Shown: one piece after another, positions 52,564 through 63,000 of the stretch
How the letters are laid out: each line of letters begins with the position of its first letter
How positions within the stretch are numbered: the first letter of the stretch is position 1
NCBI GenBank assembly: GCA_004402915.1
Contig: SORU01000002.1
Coordinates: forward strand, 1 to 64,000
Reading direction: 5' to 3'
Length of the DNA: 64,000 bases
From: Fidelibacterota bacterium MT.SAG.2
GTDB lineage: Bacteria > Fidelibacterota > SORT01
Made by a program: the position numbers and the translations under genes
Notes under the pieces: generated by a model
Told to the model about the DNA's origin: nothing
The model's input: only the letters and a program-made list of their open reading frames with translations
The model's database searches: none

Positions 52564-52687
52564 CCTCTCCCCTTGAGGGGAGTGCCTCGTAGAGGCGAGG
52601 GGTGTAACCTTTTAGAGGCGATAATACTGGAAAGAACATCAGAATCACACCCTCCGTCACTTCGTGACACCTCCCTCAAGGGAGGAG
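52564..52687. mobile_element. MITE-like element with long inverted ends (copy 3), inside the tuf-rpmG operon
   Basis: Left end CCTCTCCCCTTGAGGGGAG with inner hairpin GCCTCGTAGAGGC; right end ACACCCTCC, GTCACTTCGTGAC, CTCCCTCAAGGGAGGAG. The final GGGAGGAG stands 7 bases before the rpmG ATG and serves as its ribosome binding site. The core between the ends differs from copies 1 and 2. Confidence 0.75.
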
Positions 52688-52694
52688 TTAAATA

Positions 52695-52844
52695 ATGAGA
52701 GAAAAGATTACTCTTGAGTGCGTTGAATGCCATCAGAGGAATTACGATACGACTAAAAATAAACATTTGCATCCGGACAGGGTCGAGCATAAAAAGTACT
52801 GCCGCTTTTGTCAGAAGCACACTACACATAAAGAGACTAAATAG
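52695..52844 (+). CDS. rpmG: Large ribosomal subunit protein bL33
   Basis: A 49-residue ribosomal protein, too short for the ORF track. It has the zinc-ribbon cysteines CVEC and CRFC and the family segments [19 protein letters not shown] and [17 protein letters not shown]. It lies between tuf and tRNA-Trp, its normal place. Its ribosome binding site is formed by the end of a dispersed element. With the Cys form of bL28 upstream, both zinc-type proteins are used. Confidence 0.95.
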   Translation: MREKITLECVECHQRNYDTTKNKHLHPDRVEHKKYCRFCQKHTTHKETK

Positions 52845-52859
52845 AGAATTTTAATATAA

Positions 52860-52933
52860 AGGCCTGTAGCTCCAATTGGTAGAGCGCCGGTCTCCAAAAC
52901 CGGATGTTGGGGGTTCGAATCCCTCCAGGCCTG
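52860..52933 (+). tRNA. tRNA-Trp (CCA anticodon)
   Basis: A 74-base cloverleaf. Acceptor AGGCCTG pairs with CAGGCCT, the anticodon loop is CTCCAAA with CCA, and the T arm is GGGTTCGAATCCC. It lies between rpmG and secE, a common arrangement. Confidence 0.95.
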
Positions 52934-52960
52934 CAGAGCAGGCACGGAAATAAAAGGAAT

Positions 52961-53146
52961 ATGATAACAAAAATAAGATTGTTTTTCGAGAGCGTCGTCT
53001 TCGAGTTGAAGAAGGTCTCATGGCCCAGCTGGGCGGAGCTCAAAGGTTCAACCATAGTAGTACTTGTCTTCTCTCTGATATTGGCAATATTCCTATTCGG
53101 GATCGACCGGACGCTCGGCGGTGTTGTAGGATTTTTACTTCAGTAA
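52961..53146 (+). CDS. secE: Protein translocase subunit SecE
   Basis: An essential subunit of the SecYEG channel. The 61-residue short form has the amphipathic helix with FELKKVSWPSWAEL, the family signature, and one membrane helix (TIVVLVFSLILAIFLFGIDRTLGG). The track ORF begins inside tRNA-Trp; ATG 52961, with AAGGA 4 bases upstream, is the real start. It is followed by nusG after 5 bases. Confidence 0.94.
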   Translation: MITKIRLFFESVVFELKKVSWPSWAELKGSTIVVLVFSLILAIFLFGIDRTLGGVVGFLLQ

Positions 53147-53151
53147 GGATT

Positions 53152-54048
53152 ATGAAAAATAAAAAAGAAAATATGCCTAAAAGCGAACCGCTTGATAAAA
53201 CGATAGATGGTTCCACTATGGCAGAGGATGTTGAAGCGGTCGATAGCGTCGCTCAACCCTCAAAAGAAATCGTTGCAGCGGAAGAGAGCGAAAGCGAGAA
53301 TGGGGATAGCTCCGTGACGGAAGAAGCTGAGGAAGCGTCTGATGCTGATACTACTAAGGGTGCTGCTGAAGAAGACGGGGACGAGAAACCCGAAATTGAG
53401 GTCACCGGGTCTGAACCTGCTGTAGAAGATGTCAAGGTTGCCGAGGAGACGGAAGAAGAGTCGGACGAGGCTGTAGATCCGGATGATCCGGATGGCGAGC
53501 ATAAAATTGATATCGGCAGAGCGAAATGGTATGCCATTCGGACATTCAGCGGTCAGGAGAAGAAGATAAAGGATTCGTTGCAGGCGAATATTGACCGCGA
53601 AAAGATGGATGACAGTATCTTTGAGATATTGGTGCCTACGGAGAACGTTGTCGAGATGCGCGACGGAAAGAAGCGCTCGAGGGTTAAGGTCTTTTTCCCC
53701 GGTTATGTTCTCATCCAGATGGATCTGAATAAAGCGACACGCTTCCTTATAGAAGAGACTTACGGCGTTTTGAATTTTATCGGACCGGGTAACAATCCTC
53801 AGGAGCTCAAAAAGAAGGAACTGAGGCGGATATTAGGCGATACGGAAGAGCGTAAAAAGAGGAATATCATGGCTGCTCCGTATGAGGTCGGTGATTCGAT
53901 CAAGGTCGTTGACGGTCCCTTCAATGATTTCTCCGGTTACGTGCAGGAGATAAACGAAGAGAAACAGAAGGTCAAGGTGATGGTGTCCATATTCGGCAGG
54001 GCGACGCCGGTGGAGCTTGATTTTCTTCAAGTAGCATTAGAGAAGTAG
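53152..54048 (+). CDS. nusG: Transcription antitermination factor NusG with a long acidic N-terminal extension
   Basis: NusG binds RNA polymerase, promotes elongation and couples to ribosomes or Rho. The NGN domain starts at about residue 125 (KWYAIRTFSGQEKKI) with FFPGYVLIQMDLN. The KOW domain has VGDSIKVVDGPFNDFSGYV. Before the NGN domain lie about 120 residues dominated by Glu, Asp, Ala, Ser and Thr, probably disordered, making 298 residues against the usual 180 or so. ATG 53152 with AAGGAT upstream is chosen over the track start, which lies inside secE. Later starts (MPKS, MAED) would shorten the tail by at most 22 residues. Confidence 0.93.
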   Translation: MKNKKENMPKSEPLDKTIDGSTMAEDVEAVDSVAQPSKEIVAAEESESENGDSSVTEEAEEASDADTTKGAAEEDGDEKPEIEVTGSEPAVEDVKVAEETEEESDEAVDPDDPDGEHKIDIGRAKWYAIRTFSGQEKKIKDSLQANIDREKMDDSIFEILVPTENVVEMRDGKKRSRVKVFFPGYVLIQMDLNKATRFLIEETYGVLNFIGPGNNPQELKKKELRRILGDTEERKKRNIMAAPYEVGDSIKVVDGPFNDFSGYVQEINEEKQKVKVMVSIFGRATPVELDFLQVALEK

Positions 54049-54054
54049 AGGATT

Positions 54055-54483
54055 ATGGCAAAAAAAGTAGAAGCAGTTATCACATTACATATTAAGGCAG
54101 GGGAAGCTTCTCCTGCGCCGCCCGTCGGACCGGCGCTCGGTCAGCACGGCTTGAACATTATGGAATTTTGCAAGGCGTATAATTCCCGAACGGATAAGAT
54201 GCGTGGATATATCATCCCTGCTAAACTTACCGTCTATTCGGATCATACGTTTTCATTTATTACAAAGACTCCTTTAGCCTCCGATCTGCTTTTGAAAGCG
54301 GCGAAGATAGAGAAAGGTTCCGGGGAGCCGAATAAGGAAAAGGTTGCGGATATCAGCAAAGCAGAAGTTAAAAAGATAGCGGAAATGAAGATGGTCGATC
54401 TGAATGCGGGCGATATCGAAGCGGCGATGAAGATAATTGCCGGCACGGCACGCAGCATGGGGATATTAGTAGAGGGGGAATAA
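54055..54483 (+). CDS. rplK: Large ribosomal subunit protein uL11
   Basis: A 142-residue protein of the GTPase-associated centre that binds 23S rRNA near helix 43-44. It has the N-terminal [28 protein letters not shown] motif and C-terminal [16 protein letters not shown]. It follows nusG after 6 bases. Confidence 0.98.
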   Translation: MAKKVEAVITLHIKAGEASPAPPVGPALGQHGLNIMEFCKAYNSRTDKMRGYIIPAKLTVYSDHTFSFITKTPLASDLLLKAAKIEKGSGEPNKEKVADISKAEVKKIAEMKMVDLNAGDIEAAMKIIAGTARSMGILVEGE

Positions 54484-54484
54484 A

Positions 54485-55180
54485 ATGAAGCATTCAAAAA
54501 GATATAATGAAAGTTCTAAGAAGGTGGATCGATTGACAGAGTATTCCCTGAACGACGCAGTGGCATTATTAAAGGATATGCCGGCTACGAAATTTGATCA
54601 GACGGTCGAAGTAGCAATTAATCTCGGAATAGATCCCAAGCATGCAGACCAGCAGATAAGAGGGACGGTCTCTCTTCCTCATGGGATCGGGAAAACGGTA
54701 AAAGTTCTCGCCATCACTAAGGGCGAGAAGCAGAAGGAAGCAAAAGACGCGGGCGCAGATGTGGTAGGGTTTGAAGATATATTGGAGAAGATAGAGGGCG
54801 GATGGTCGGATATAGACGTCATAGTCGCGACACCCGACGTTATGGGTCAGCTCGGAAAGCACGGAAGGATTCTTGGTCCGAAGGGATTGATGCCGAATCC
54901 TAAGAGCGGCACGGTAACAAACGACATAGGCAAAGCAGTGAAAGAATTGAAAGCGGGTAGGTTGGAGATCAGGACGGATAAGTTCGGAGCCGTTCACTCC
55001 GCGGTAGGGAAGCTTTCGTTTGACAACGACAAGATAGCAGAGAACATCAAAAGTCTCGTAAGTACTCTGATGCGGATGAAACCTGCGGTTGCAAAGGGTG
55101 TTTACTTTAAGAATATGACGATCTCGTCATCGATGGGTCCCGGTATAAAGGTTGAAAAGACCTCTGCGGGCGCAAAATAA
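54485..55180 (+). CDS. rplA: Large ribosomal subunit protein uL1
   Basis: The L1 stalk protein, 231 residues, with TKFDQTVEVAINLGIDPKHADQ near the start and LGPKGLMPNPKSGTV near residue 130. In many bacteria L1 also represses translation of the rplKA mRNA. It starts one base after rplK ends, and GGGGAA precedes the ATG. Confidence 0.98.
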   Translation: MKHSKRYNESSKKVDRLTEYSLNDAVALLKDMPATKFDQTVEVAINLGIDPKHADQQIRGTVSLPHGIGKTVKVLAITKGEKQKEAKDAGADVVGFEDILEKIEGGWSDIDVIVATPDVMGQLGKHGRILGPKGLMPNPKSGTVTNDIGKAVKELKAGRLEIRTDKFGAVHSAVGKLSFDNDKIAENIKSLVSTLMRMKPAVAKGVYFKNMTISSSMGPGIKVEKTSAGAK

Positions 55181-55213
55181 GATTTGAACATTTTTTTAAT
55201 GGAGAACTGATAA

Positions 55214-55732
55214 ATGCCTAATGCTCAGAAGATAGAAGCCGTAAAGGAACTCGTTGAGAAGCTTTCCAAGGCAAAAGGGATCTATCTTGCCGATTTTACC
55301 GGATTGACGGTTCAGGAGGCGGTTGAATTCAGAAGGAAGCTCAAGGAGAACGGCATTGAGTACCGCGTTGCTAAGAACACTTTGATAAAGATCGCAGCGA
55401 AAGAAGCCAAAATTGAAGGACTTTCGGAATATCTTGTAGGTCCGACGGGGATCGCTTTGAGTTACGATGATCCCGCCAGTCCCGCGAAGCTATTCTACGA
55501 TTTTGCAAAAGAAAATGATAAGATGAATGTGAAGGTGTGTTGGATGGAGGGCGAACTGTTCGGGGCGGAGAAGTTCGTGGAGATAGCCAAGCTGCCACCG
55601 AGAAATGAAATGTTAAGTCGTCTTATCGGCGATTTGCAGAGTCCGATGAGAACATTGGCAGCAACTCTCCAAGCGTCGATGTCCAAATTGGTAGGAACTT
55701 TGAATTCACTAAAAGACACTAAACAGGAATAG
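55214..55732 (+). CDS. rplJ: Large ribosomal subunit protein uL10
   Basis: The base of the L7/L12 stalk, 172 residues. It has the N-terminal rRNA-binding part (GIYLADFTGLTVQEAVEFR, YRVAKNTLIKIA) and a C-terminal helix that carries L7/L12 dimers. It lies in the standard order between rplA and rplL. Confidence 0.97.
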   Translation: MPNAQKIEAVKELVEKLSKAKGIYLADFTGLTVQEAVEFRRKLKENGIEYRVAKNTLIKIAAKEAKIEGLSEYLVGPTGIALSYDDPASPAKLFYDFAKENDKMNVKVCWMEGELFGAEKFVEIAKLPPRNEMLSRLIGDLQSPMRTLAATLQASMSKLVGTLNSLKDTKQE

Positions 55733-55760
55733 ATAAATTTTAATTATAAACATGATAAGC

Positions 55761-55781
55761 AACCAGCCCGACATAGGTCTG
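55761..55781. repeat. Fragment of a dispersed repeat between rplJ and rplL
   Basis: AACCAGCCCGACATAGGTCTG matches the inverted sequence at 50850-50870 in 20 of 21 positions. It ends a few bases before the GGGAGG used by rplL. Confidence 0.55.
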
Positions 55782-55801
55782 GCAGGGAGGATAGACTAAG
55801 A

Positions 55802-56182
55802 ATGGCAGCCATCAAAAAAGATGATGTAATCTCTTACCTCGAGAAAGCGAATATGCTTGAGATATCCGAGTTGATCGGAGATATAGAAGAGAAATTCGGA
55901 GTAACAGCAGCAGCGCCGGTCGCGGTAGCGGAGGCAGAAGGCGGAGATGCCGGCGTAGCAGCGGAAGAAAAGACAGAATTCGATGTTTTTCTCGCAGATA
56001 TAGGCCCTCAGAAAATTCAGGTTATCAAGACGGTCAGAGCCATGACGGATCTTGGATTGACAGAAGCGAAGGAAGTTGTTGACAAAGCACCCGGTAATGT
56101 GATTGAGGGGGTCTCAAAGGAAGACGCCGAGAAAGCAAAAGCAGCTTTAGAAGAGGTTGGCGCAACAGTAGAGCTGAAGTAA
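55802..56182 (+). CDS. rplL: Large ribosomal subunit protein bL12 (L7/L12)
   Basis: The flexible stalk protein that recruits translation GTPases, 126 residues. It has the N-terminal dimerisation helices ([19 protein letters not shown]), an Ala-rich hinge ([13 protein letters not shown]) and the C-terminal domain [20 protein letters not shown] and [16 protein letters not shown] lies about 11 bases before the ATG, next to a repeat fragment. Confidence 0.98.
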   Translation: MAAIKKDDVISYLEKANMLEISELIGDIEEKFGVTAAAPVAVAEAEGGDAGVAAEEKTEFDVFLADIGPQKIQVIKTVRAMTDLGLTEAKEVVDKAPGNVIEGVSKEDAEKAKAALEEVGATVELK

Positions 56183-56243
56183 ATATCCGTTTCGCGCAAG
56201 AATATCTAAACTTTCAAGCGATTTATCGCAAGGAGGAATACTC

Positions 56244-59200
56244 TTGAAAAGAGTAAAGGGTCAATTTTTGACTCGGCAGTCCTTCGCTAAGATTCCCGTA
56301 TCTGTTGATATGCCGAATCTTCTTGACATTCAGCTGTTGTCGTACGAGGATTTTTTGCAGCAGAGTGTGAAACCCGAGGATAGGGAGAGTAAAGGGCTAC
56401 AAGCCGTATTTGAGACTGTCTTTCCAATTGAAGACAATCATGGAAATTTTAAAATTGAGTTTCTAAATTATTTTGTAACATATCCTAAATACACTGTTGA
56501 GGAGTGCCAAGACAGGGGAATGAGTTACAGCGCGCCGCTGAAAGCGAATCTTCGACTGACGGTGGCGAGTGAAGACGATAAAAACGTTGTTGCCGAAGTT
56601 ATTGAGCAGGAAGTCTTCTTCGGAAACGTTCCTTATATGACAGATCGGGGAACGTTCATCATCAATGGGGCCGAAAGGGTTATCGTCAGCCAGCTGCATC
56701 GCTCACCGGGAGTTTTCTTCGATCAGAGTATTCATCCGAACGGGACAAGATTGTTCTCGGCAAGGATCATACCTTTCCGCGGGTCATGGGTCGATTTCAC
56801 TACGGATATTAACGATGCGCTTTTCGCGTTGATAGACAGGCGAAAGAAGTTTCCCGTAACAACTCTTTTGCGCGCTATCGGCTATTCGACGAACGCCCAA
56901 ATATTAGAGTTGTTCGGTATGGCAAAAGAGCTCAAGGTCGGCTCTAAAAATATTTCCGATCATTTTGAGTCCGCCATCGCCGAAAATATAATCAATAAGG
57001 AGACGGGCGAGATACTTGCGGAGGCGGGTTCTCCTCTCAACGAAGAGGTAGTTGCCATTCTTAAGAAAGAGAAGGTCAGATCCGTAATCATCTTCGACGC
57101 TTCAGACGAAAAAGACGCTGAAGTAATCGCCAATACTCTGAAGAAGGATACTTCCACCGATGAGGAATCGGCGCTTCGGCTTATCTATAAACAATTGAGA
57201 TCCGGAGAACCGCCGAATATAGAGACTGCGCGGAAATTCGTTGACAGACTCTTTTTCAGTCCTGCGAAGTACGACCTCGGAAGCGTAGGAAGGTATCGTA
57301 TAAACAGAAGGTTCGATCTTAAAACGTCTGACGATGTTACGGTTCTCACCAGAGAAGATATTGTCGCGATAATTAAACATCTGATGGAAGTAAAGAAGGG
57401 TAATGAGACCACGGACGACATCGATCATTTAGGAAATAGACGGATAAAGACGGTCGGAGAACAGCTCAGCAATCAGTTCAGCATCGCTTTCGCGCGTACT
57501 GCGAGGACAATAAAAGAACGCATGAATGTAACCGACGGGGAAACGCTGACTCCTTCAGACCTCATTAACTCACGGATAATCACTTCCGTAGTCAATACGT
57601 TCTTTGGAACAAGTCAGCTTTCGCAGTTCATGGACCAAACAAACCCGCTCTCGGAATTGACTCACAAGAGGCGTCTGAGCGCACTCGGACCGGGTGGATT
57701 GACGAGAGAACGGGCAGGGTTCGAGGTAAGAGACATTCATTATACACACTATGGCCGTCTCTGTCCTATCGAGACTCCGGAGGGTCCGAACATCGGACTT
57801 ATCTCTTCGCTTTGCACATTCGCGAGGATAAATCAACTCGGATTTATCGAGACTCCTTATATGAAAGTCAGCCATCACGGTAAATCAAGGGTGACAAAGA
57901 AAGTAGTGTTTCTATCAGCCGACGATGAAGAGAAAATGAAGATAGCGCAGGCAAATGCTCCGCTGAACGATAAGGGAGAATTCTTAGAATCGACCACTCG
58001 TGTGAGATTACGGGCGGATTATCCTCTTGTGGATATCAAATCTGTTCAATATATGGACGTTGCTCCTCAGCAGATAGTCAGCGCCGCCGCAGCGTTGATA
58101 CCGTTCTTGGAGCATGACGATGCTAACCGCGCGCTCATGGGTTCAAATATGCAGCGGCAGGGTGTTCCGCTTCTCAGACCGGGTACTCCTATAGTAGGAA
58201 CCGGAATGGAACGGATAGTGGCGATGGATTCCAAGGCGGTAGTGCTTTCAGACGTCACCGGAGTAGTTCAGAGCGTCTCGGCGGATAAGATAGTCGTACG
58301 CAGAGATATATCCGAGTCCGAGGCTCTTCATCAGATCACCGATGAAGGGGTACGGGAGTTTGATCTTATCAAATTCCTCCGGACGAACCAGGATACTTGT
58401 GTCAATCAAAAGCCTTTAGTCAAGGTCGGCGATAAGGTAAAAGTCGGTGATGTGTTAGCCGACGGCGCCGCAACCGAAATGGGCGAGCTTGCTCTCGGGC
58501 AAAACGTCCTGGTCGCTTTCATGCCATGGAGAGGTTATAACTACGAAGACGCAATTGTCGTAAGCCAACGGCTTGCGAGAGATGATGTCTATACTTCTAT
58601 ACATATTGAGGAATACGAGCTTCAGGTCAGAGACACCAAACGGGGCGAAGAAGAGCTTACGAGGGAGATACCCAACGTGAGCGAAGAAGCCACGATGAAC
58701 TTAGATGAAAACGGCGTTATAAGAGTTGGAGCTGAGGTTGAGCCCGGAACTATCTTAGTAGGTAAGGTGACTCCCAAAGGTGAGACCGATCCCACACCTG
58801 AAGAAAAGCTTCTCAAAGCCATCTTCGGAGAGAAGGCGGGCGACGTAAAGGATGCCTCGCTGAAAGCCTCACCCGGCGTTCATGGAGTAGTGGTCGACAC
58901 AAAAGTCTTCACACGCCGAAGCAAAGACTTCAAACAGGAAGAGAAGAAGAAAGCGGCAAAGATAAGTTATGAATTCAACAGGCGGTTGAAATGGCTCCGC
59001 GAGCTTCGTAACGCGAAATTGACGAAGATCTTGGAAGGCAAAAAGAGCATGAGCTTACGCGATGTTGAAACCGGAAAGAGCGTTCTGAAAGCCGGTCTCG
59101 AGTATAACGCCGACCGAATTGATTCGATAGATTTCGACAATGTCAGCAAGGATACTCCTTGGACAGATAACACTGAAGCCAACGAATCTGTCTTCAAATT

Positions 59201-60020
59201 AATGAAGAACTACGAAACAAAAGTTACCCAATTAAATGAAGAGAGAGATAGGGAATCGTTCAAGCTCAAGGCGGGTGACGATCTTCCCCCCGGAATAATT
59301 CAGCTGGTAAAGGTTTATATCGCCTCGAAGAGAAAGATTTCGGTGGGTGATAAGATGGCAGGACGCCATGGTAACAAGGGTGTTGTGGCAGAGATAGTGC
59401 CGATAGAAGATATGCCTCACTTGAAAGACGGCACACCGATAGATATGATCCTTAATCCGTTAGGCGTTCCCTCACGTATGAATTTAGGGCAGATCTACGA
59501 AACTCTGCTCGGATACGCAGGATTCAAACTCGGTGTTTATTATGAGACTCCGGTGTTTGACGGCGCCCAAGCTTCAGAGGTTGCTGATGAGTTGAAGAAA
59601 GCGGGGATCCCCGAAGACGGCAAGATTGAACTTTATGACGGAATCACAGGTGAGAAATTCGATCAAAGAGTGACGGTAGGAAAGATATATATGCTGAAAC
59701 TCTCTCACCTTGTTGACGATAAAATGCACTCACGTTCAACCGGACCCTATTCACTTATAACTCAGCAGCCGTTAGGCGGGAAGGCGCAGTTCGGCGGGCA
59801 GCGGTTCGGAGAAATGGAAGTATGGGCTCTTGAAGCTTACGGAGCTGCTCACACACTCCAGGAGATGTTGACGATAAAATCCGATGATGTCGAAGGCAGA
59901 TCGAAGACTTATGAGGCTCTTGTCAAAGGTCAGAACCTGCCTGAACCCGGTATCCCTGAATCTTTCAACGTGCTGTTACGAGAGCTGATGGGCTTAGGAT
60001 TAGACATTGAACTTAGATAG
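56244..60020 (+). CDS. rpoB: DNA-directed RNA polymerase subunit beta
   Basis: The 1258-residue beta subunit. It begins at a TTG with AAGGAGG about 8 bases upstream. The rifampicin-region FFGTSQLSQFMDQTNPLSELTHKRRLSALGPGGL is near residue 455. The VAFMPWRGYNYEDAI motif is near 757, and the C-terminal GGKAQFGGQRFGEMEVWALEAYGAA is complete. The rifampicin pocket residues visible in the cluster look wild-type. It lies 61 bases after rplL and 39 before rpoC. Confidence 0.98.
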   Translation: MKRVKGQFLTRQSFAKIPVSVDMPNLLDIQLLSYEDFLQQSVKPEDRESKGLQAVFETVFPIEDNHGNFKIEFLNYFVTYPKYTVEECQDRGMSYSAPLKANLRLTVASEDDKNVVAEVIEQEVFFGNVPYMTDRGTFIINGAERVIVSQLHRSPGVFFDQSIHPNGTRLFSARIIPFRGSWVDFTTDINDALFALIDRRKKFPVTTLLRAIGYSTNAQILELFGMAKELKVGSKNISDHFESAIAENIINKETGEILAEAGSPLNEEVVAILKKEKVRSVIIFDASDEKDAEVIANTLKKDTSTDEESALRLIYKQLRSGEPPNIETARKFVDRLFFSPAKYDLGSVGRYRINRRFDLKTSDDVTVLTREDIVAIIKHLMEVKKGNETTDDIDHLGNRRIKTVGEQLSNQFSIAFARTARTIKERMNVTDGETLTPSDLINSRIITSVVNTFFGTSQLSQFMDQTNPLSELTHKRRLSALGPGGLTRERAGFEVRDIHYTHYGRLCPIETPEGPNIGLISSLCTFARINQLGFIETPYMKVSHHGKSRVTKKVVFLSADDEEKMKIAQANAPLNDKGEFLESTTRVRLRADYPLVDIKSVQYMDVAPQQIVSAAAALIPFLEHDDANRALMGSNMQRQGVPLLRPGTPIVGTGMERIVAMDSKAVVLSDVTGVVQSVSADKIVVRRDISESEALHQITDEGVREFDLIKFLRTNQDTCVNQKPLVKVGDKVKVGDVLADGAATEMGELALGQNVLVAFMPWRGYNYEDAIVVSQRLARDDVYTSIHIEEYELQVRDTKRGEEELTREIPNVSEEATMNLDENGVIRVGAEVEPGTILVGKVTPKGETDPTPEEKLLKAIFGEKAGDVKDASLKASPGVHGVVVDTKVFTRRSKDFKQEEKKKAAKISYEFNRRLKWLRELRNAKLTKILEGKKSMSLRDVETGKSVLKAGLEYNADRIDSIDFDNVSKDTPWTDNTEANESVFKLMKNYETKVTQLNEERDRESFKLKAGDDLPPGIIQLVKVYIASKRKISVGDKMAGRHGNKGVVAEIVPIEDMPHLKDGTPIDMILNPLGVPSRMNLGQIYETLLGYAGFKLGVYYETPVFDGAQASEVADELKKAGIPEDGKIELYDGITGEKFDQRVTVGKIYMLKLSHLVDDKMHSRSTGPYSLITQQPLGGKAQFGGQRFGEMEVWALEAYGAAHTLQEMLTIKSDDVEGRSKTYEALVKGQNLPEPGIPESFNVLLRELMGLGLDIELR

Positions 60021-60059
60021 ATATGATTACGAGGCTGATTTACCCCTTAGGAGGATAGT

Positions 60060-63000
60060 TTGGCATATATAAAACCACGACAGGCGAAGTTTAAAGAAGA
60101 ATTCACCGAAATAATTATTTCTCTTGCTTCTCCCGATGCAATACTTTCCCGTTCTTACGGTGAAGTGCTTAAACCGGAGACGATAAATTACCGTACCTAT
60201 AAACCGGAGAAGGACGGGCTGTTCTGCGAGAAGATCTTCGGTCCGGTCAAAGACTGGGAATGTCACTGCGGAAAATATAAGAGGCCGCGTTACAAGGGGA
60301 TCATCTGTGACCGGTGCGGAGTCGAAATAACCCGCAAGAAAGTCCGGAGAGAGCGGATGGGACACATCACTTTAGCGGTACCGATAGTCCACATCTGGTA
60401 TCTCCGCTCGATACCGAGCAAGATCAGCTACGTCTTGGGGATGTCGGTCAAGGAACTCGAAAAGATAGTTTATTATGAGAACCATGTTGTTGTAGCTCCC
60501 GGCAGGACGACTTTAGACAAAAATCAGCTCCTGACGGAAGAGGAATACAATGAAGTTATTGAGGAGTTCGGCGAAGAGATAGAAGAAGGCGATGAACCGC
60601 TGATAGTTGAAACGGGCGGTGACGCCATCCGAAAAATGCTCTCCATTATAGTGGTGCCGGACCTTATGGCAGAATTGCATGAGAAGGTTCTTACCGAGAC
60701 TTCTGTTCAGCGGAAGAATGATGCTCTCAAACGGCTCCGTGTTGTGAAAGCCTTCGCGGAAAAAGAAGGCAAGAAGTTGAACAAACCTGCGTGGATGGTG
60801 ATGAACATCATTCCTGTAATACCTCCGGAACTCAGACCTCTCGTGCCACTTGACGGCGGCAGGTTCGCCACAAGCGACCTTAACGATCTTTACCGGCGCG
60901 TCATCATACGTAATAATCGTTTGAAGCAGCTCATGGAAATACGCGCTCCCGAGGTCATCTTGAGAAACGAAAAACGGATGCTTCAGGAAGCGGTGGATTC
61001 ACTTTTTGATAACTCGCGCAGACGCACAGCGGTGAGAAGCGGCACACGAAGGCTGCTTAAGAGCCTTTCAGATATGCTCAAAGGGAAACAGGGCAGGTTC
61101 CGCCAAAATCTACTCGGTAAACGAGTGGATTATTCGGGACGTTCGGTAATTGTTGTCGGACCGGACTTGCAAATGCATCAATGCGGATTGCCGAAAGAGA
61201 TGGCGATAGAGTTATTCAAGCCGTTTATCATCAACAAACTTATTGAGCGCGGCTATCAGAATACAGTCAAGGGCGCAAAAAGAATGGTCGAGGGGAAAGA
61301 CCCCCAAATATGGGATGTCTTAGAAGAGGTGATCGAAGATCATCCCGTTCTTCTCAATCGCGCGCCTACCCTTCACAGGCTCGGAATACAGGCATTTCAA
61401 CCCGTTCTGGTCGAGGGAAGAGCTATTCGAATTCATCCGCTTGTCACTACGGCGTTCAACGCTGACTTTGACGGTGACCAGATGGCGGTACATATTCCGC
61501 TTTCAGTTGAAGCTCAACTCGAAGCCCGCGTGCTGATGCTTTCGAGTCACAACATTCTTTCTCCGGCGCACGGTATGCCGATCGCGCTGCCTTCGCAGGA
61601 CATGGTATTGGGATGCTACTATCTGACGAAGACTCTTCCCGGCGCGAAGGGTGAAGGTATGGTTCTCAGCTCTACATCAGAGGCGATTATCGCATATGAT
61701 CATAAAGAGATAGCATTACATGCCATTGTAAAGGTGCGGATGAACGGCGAGCTCGTTGAGACGACCGCTGGCAGGGTTATTTTTAACACTGTAGTTCCGG
61801 AAACTTTGGAGTATGTGAATAGGGTAGTTACTAAAAAGCATCTTGAAAAGATTGTGGGTGAAGCATTCAGATTGTCTGGTAACTATGAGACTGTCAAATT
61901 CCTTGACGGGTTGAAGAGACTCGGCTTTGAACATGCGACAATGGGCGGAATCTCTTTCGGTCTCGGTGATGTGGTCATCCCTCCGGAGAAAGATGCATTG
62001 GTGGAATCTGCCCGGAAGCAGGTCGATCAGATCATGGCGCAATACGATGCGGAGATCATTACCGACGGCGAGCGGTATAATAAAGTGATCGATATTTGGA
62101 CCACCACGAGTTTGAAGATAGGCGACGCTATGATGACTCACCTCAAGGAAGCGGATCACGGATTTAATCCTGTTTATATGATGTCCGATTCCGGCGCAAG
62201 AGGAAACAAAGAGCAGATCCGGCAGTTAGCCGGTATGCGCGGACTTATGGCGAAACCGCAGAAGAGTCTCACGGGCGGCACCGGTGAGATCATTGAAAAT
62301 CCGATCGTATCGAACTTCAAAGAAGGGCTTACAGTACTTGAATACTTTATTTCGACGCATGGCGCGCGAAAAGGACTTGCCGATACTGCATTGAAAACAG
62401 CCGATGCGGGTTATCTCACAAGACGGTTGGTTGACGTAGCTCAGGATATGGTAATTCTCGAAGAGGATTGCAAAACAATTCGTGGAATTTCAATCTCTGC
62501 TCTTAAAGAAGGTGAAGAGGTCAAAGAGCTTCTTAAGGACAGAGTCCTTGGAAGGGTTTCGCTTGACGACGTTTACGATCCGATAACAGAAGAATTTATC
62601 GTGGGCGCAGGCAAGGAGATAGTTGAAGCCGTAGCTGATAAGATTGAAAACAGTTCGGTCGAAACAATGTCGATCCGTTCTGCGTTGACCTGTGAAGCCA
62701 AGCGCGGTCTTTGCGTTCGCTGCTATGGCCGAAATCTCACTACAGGGAAGATGGCGAATATCGGGGAGGCAGTCGGTATCATGGCTGCCCAAAGTATCGG
62801 AGAGCCGGGAACACAGCTGACTCTTCGTACATTCCACGTCGGCGGTATCGCAAGCGTCATCGCCGCCAGGACCGAGATGAACGCCAAGGTAGCGGGAATT
62901 ATAAAATATGATAAGGGTCTTAAAGTCACAAAGAAGAGGAAAGAGGGAAGAATTGCCCTTACAAGGAATTCCAGGATACATATCATAAACAATGACGGTC

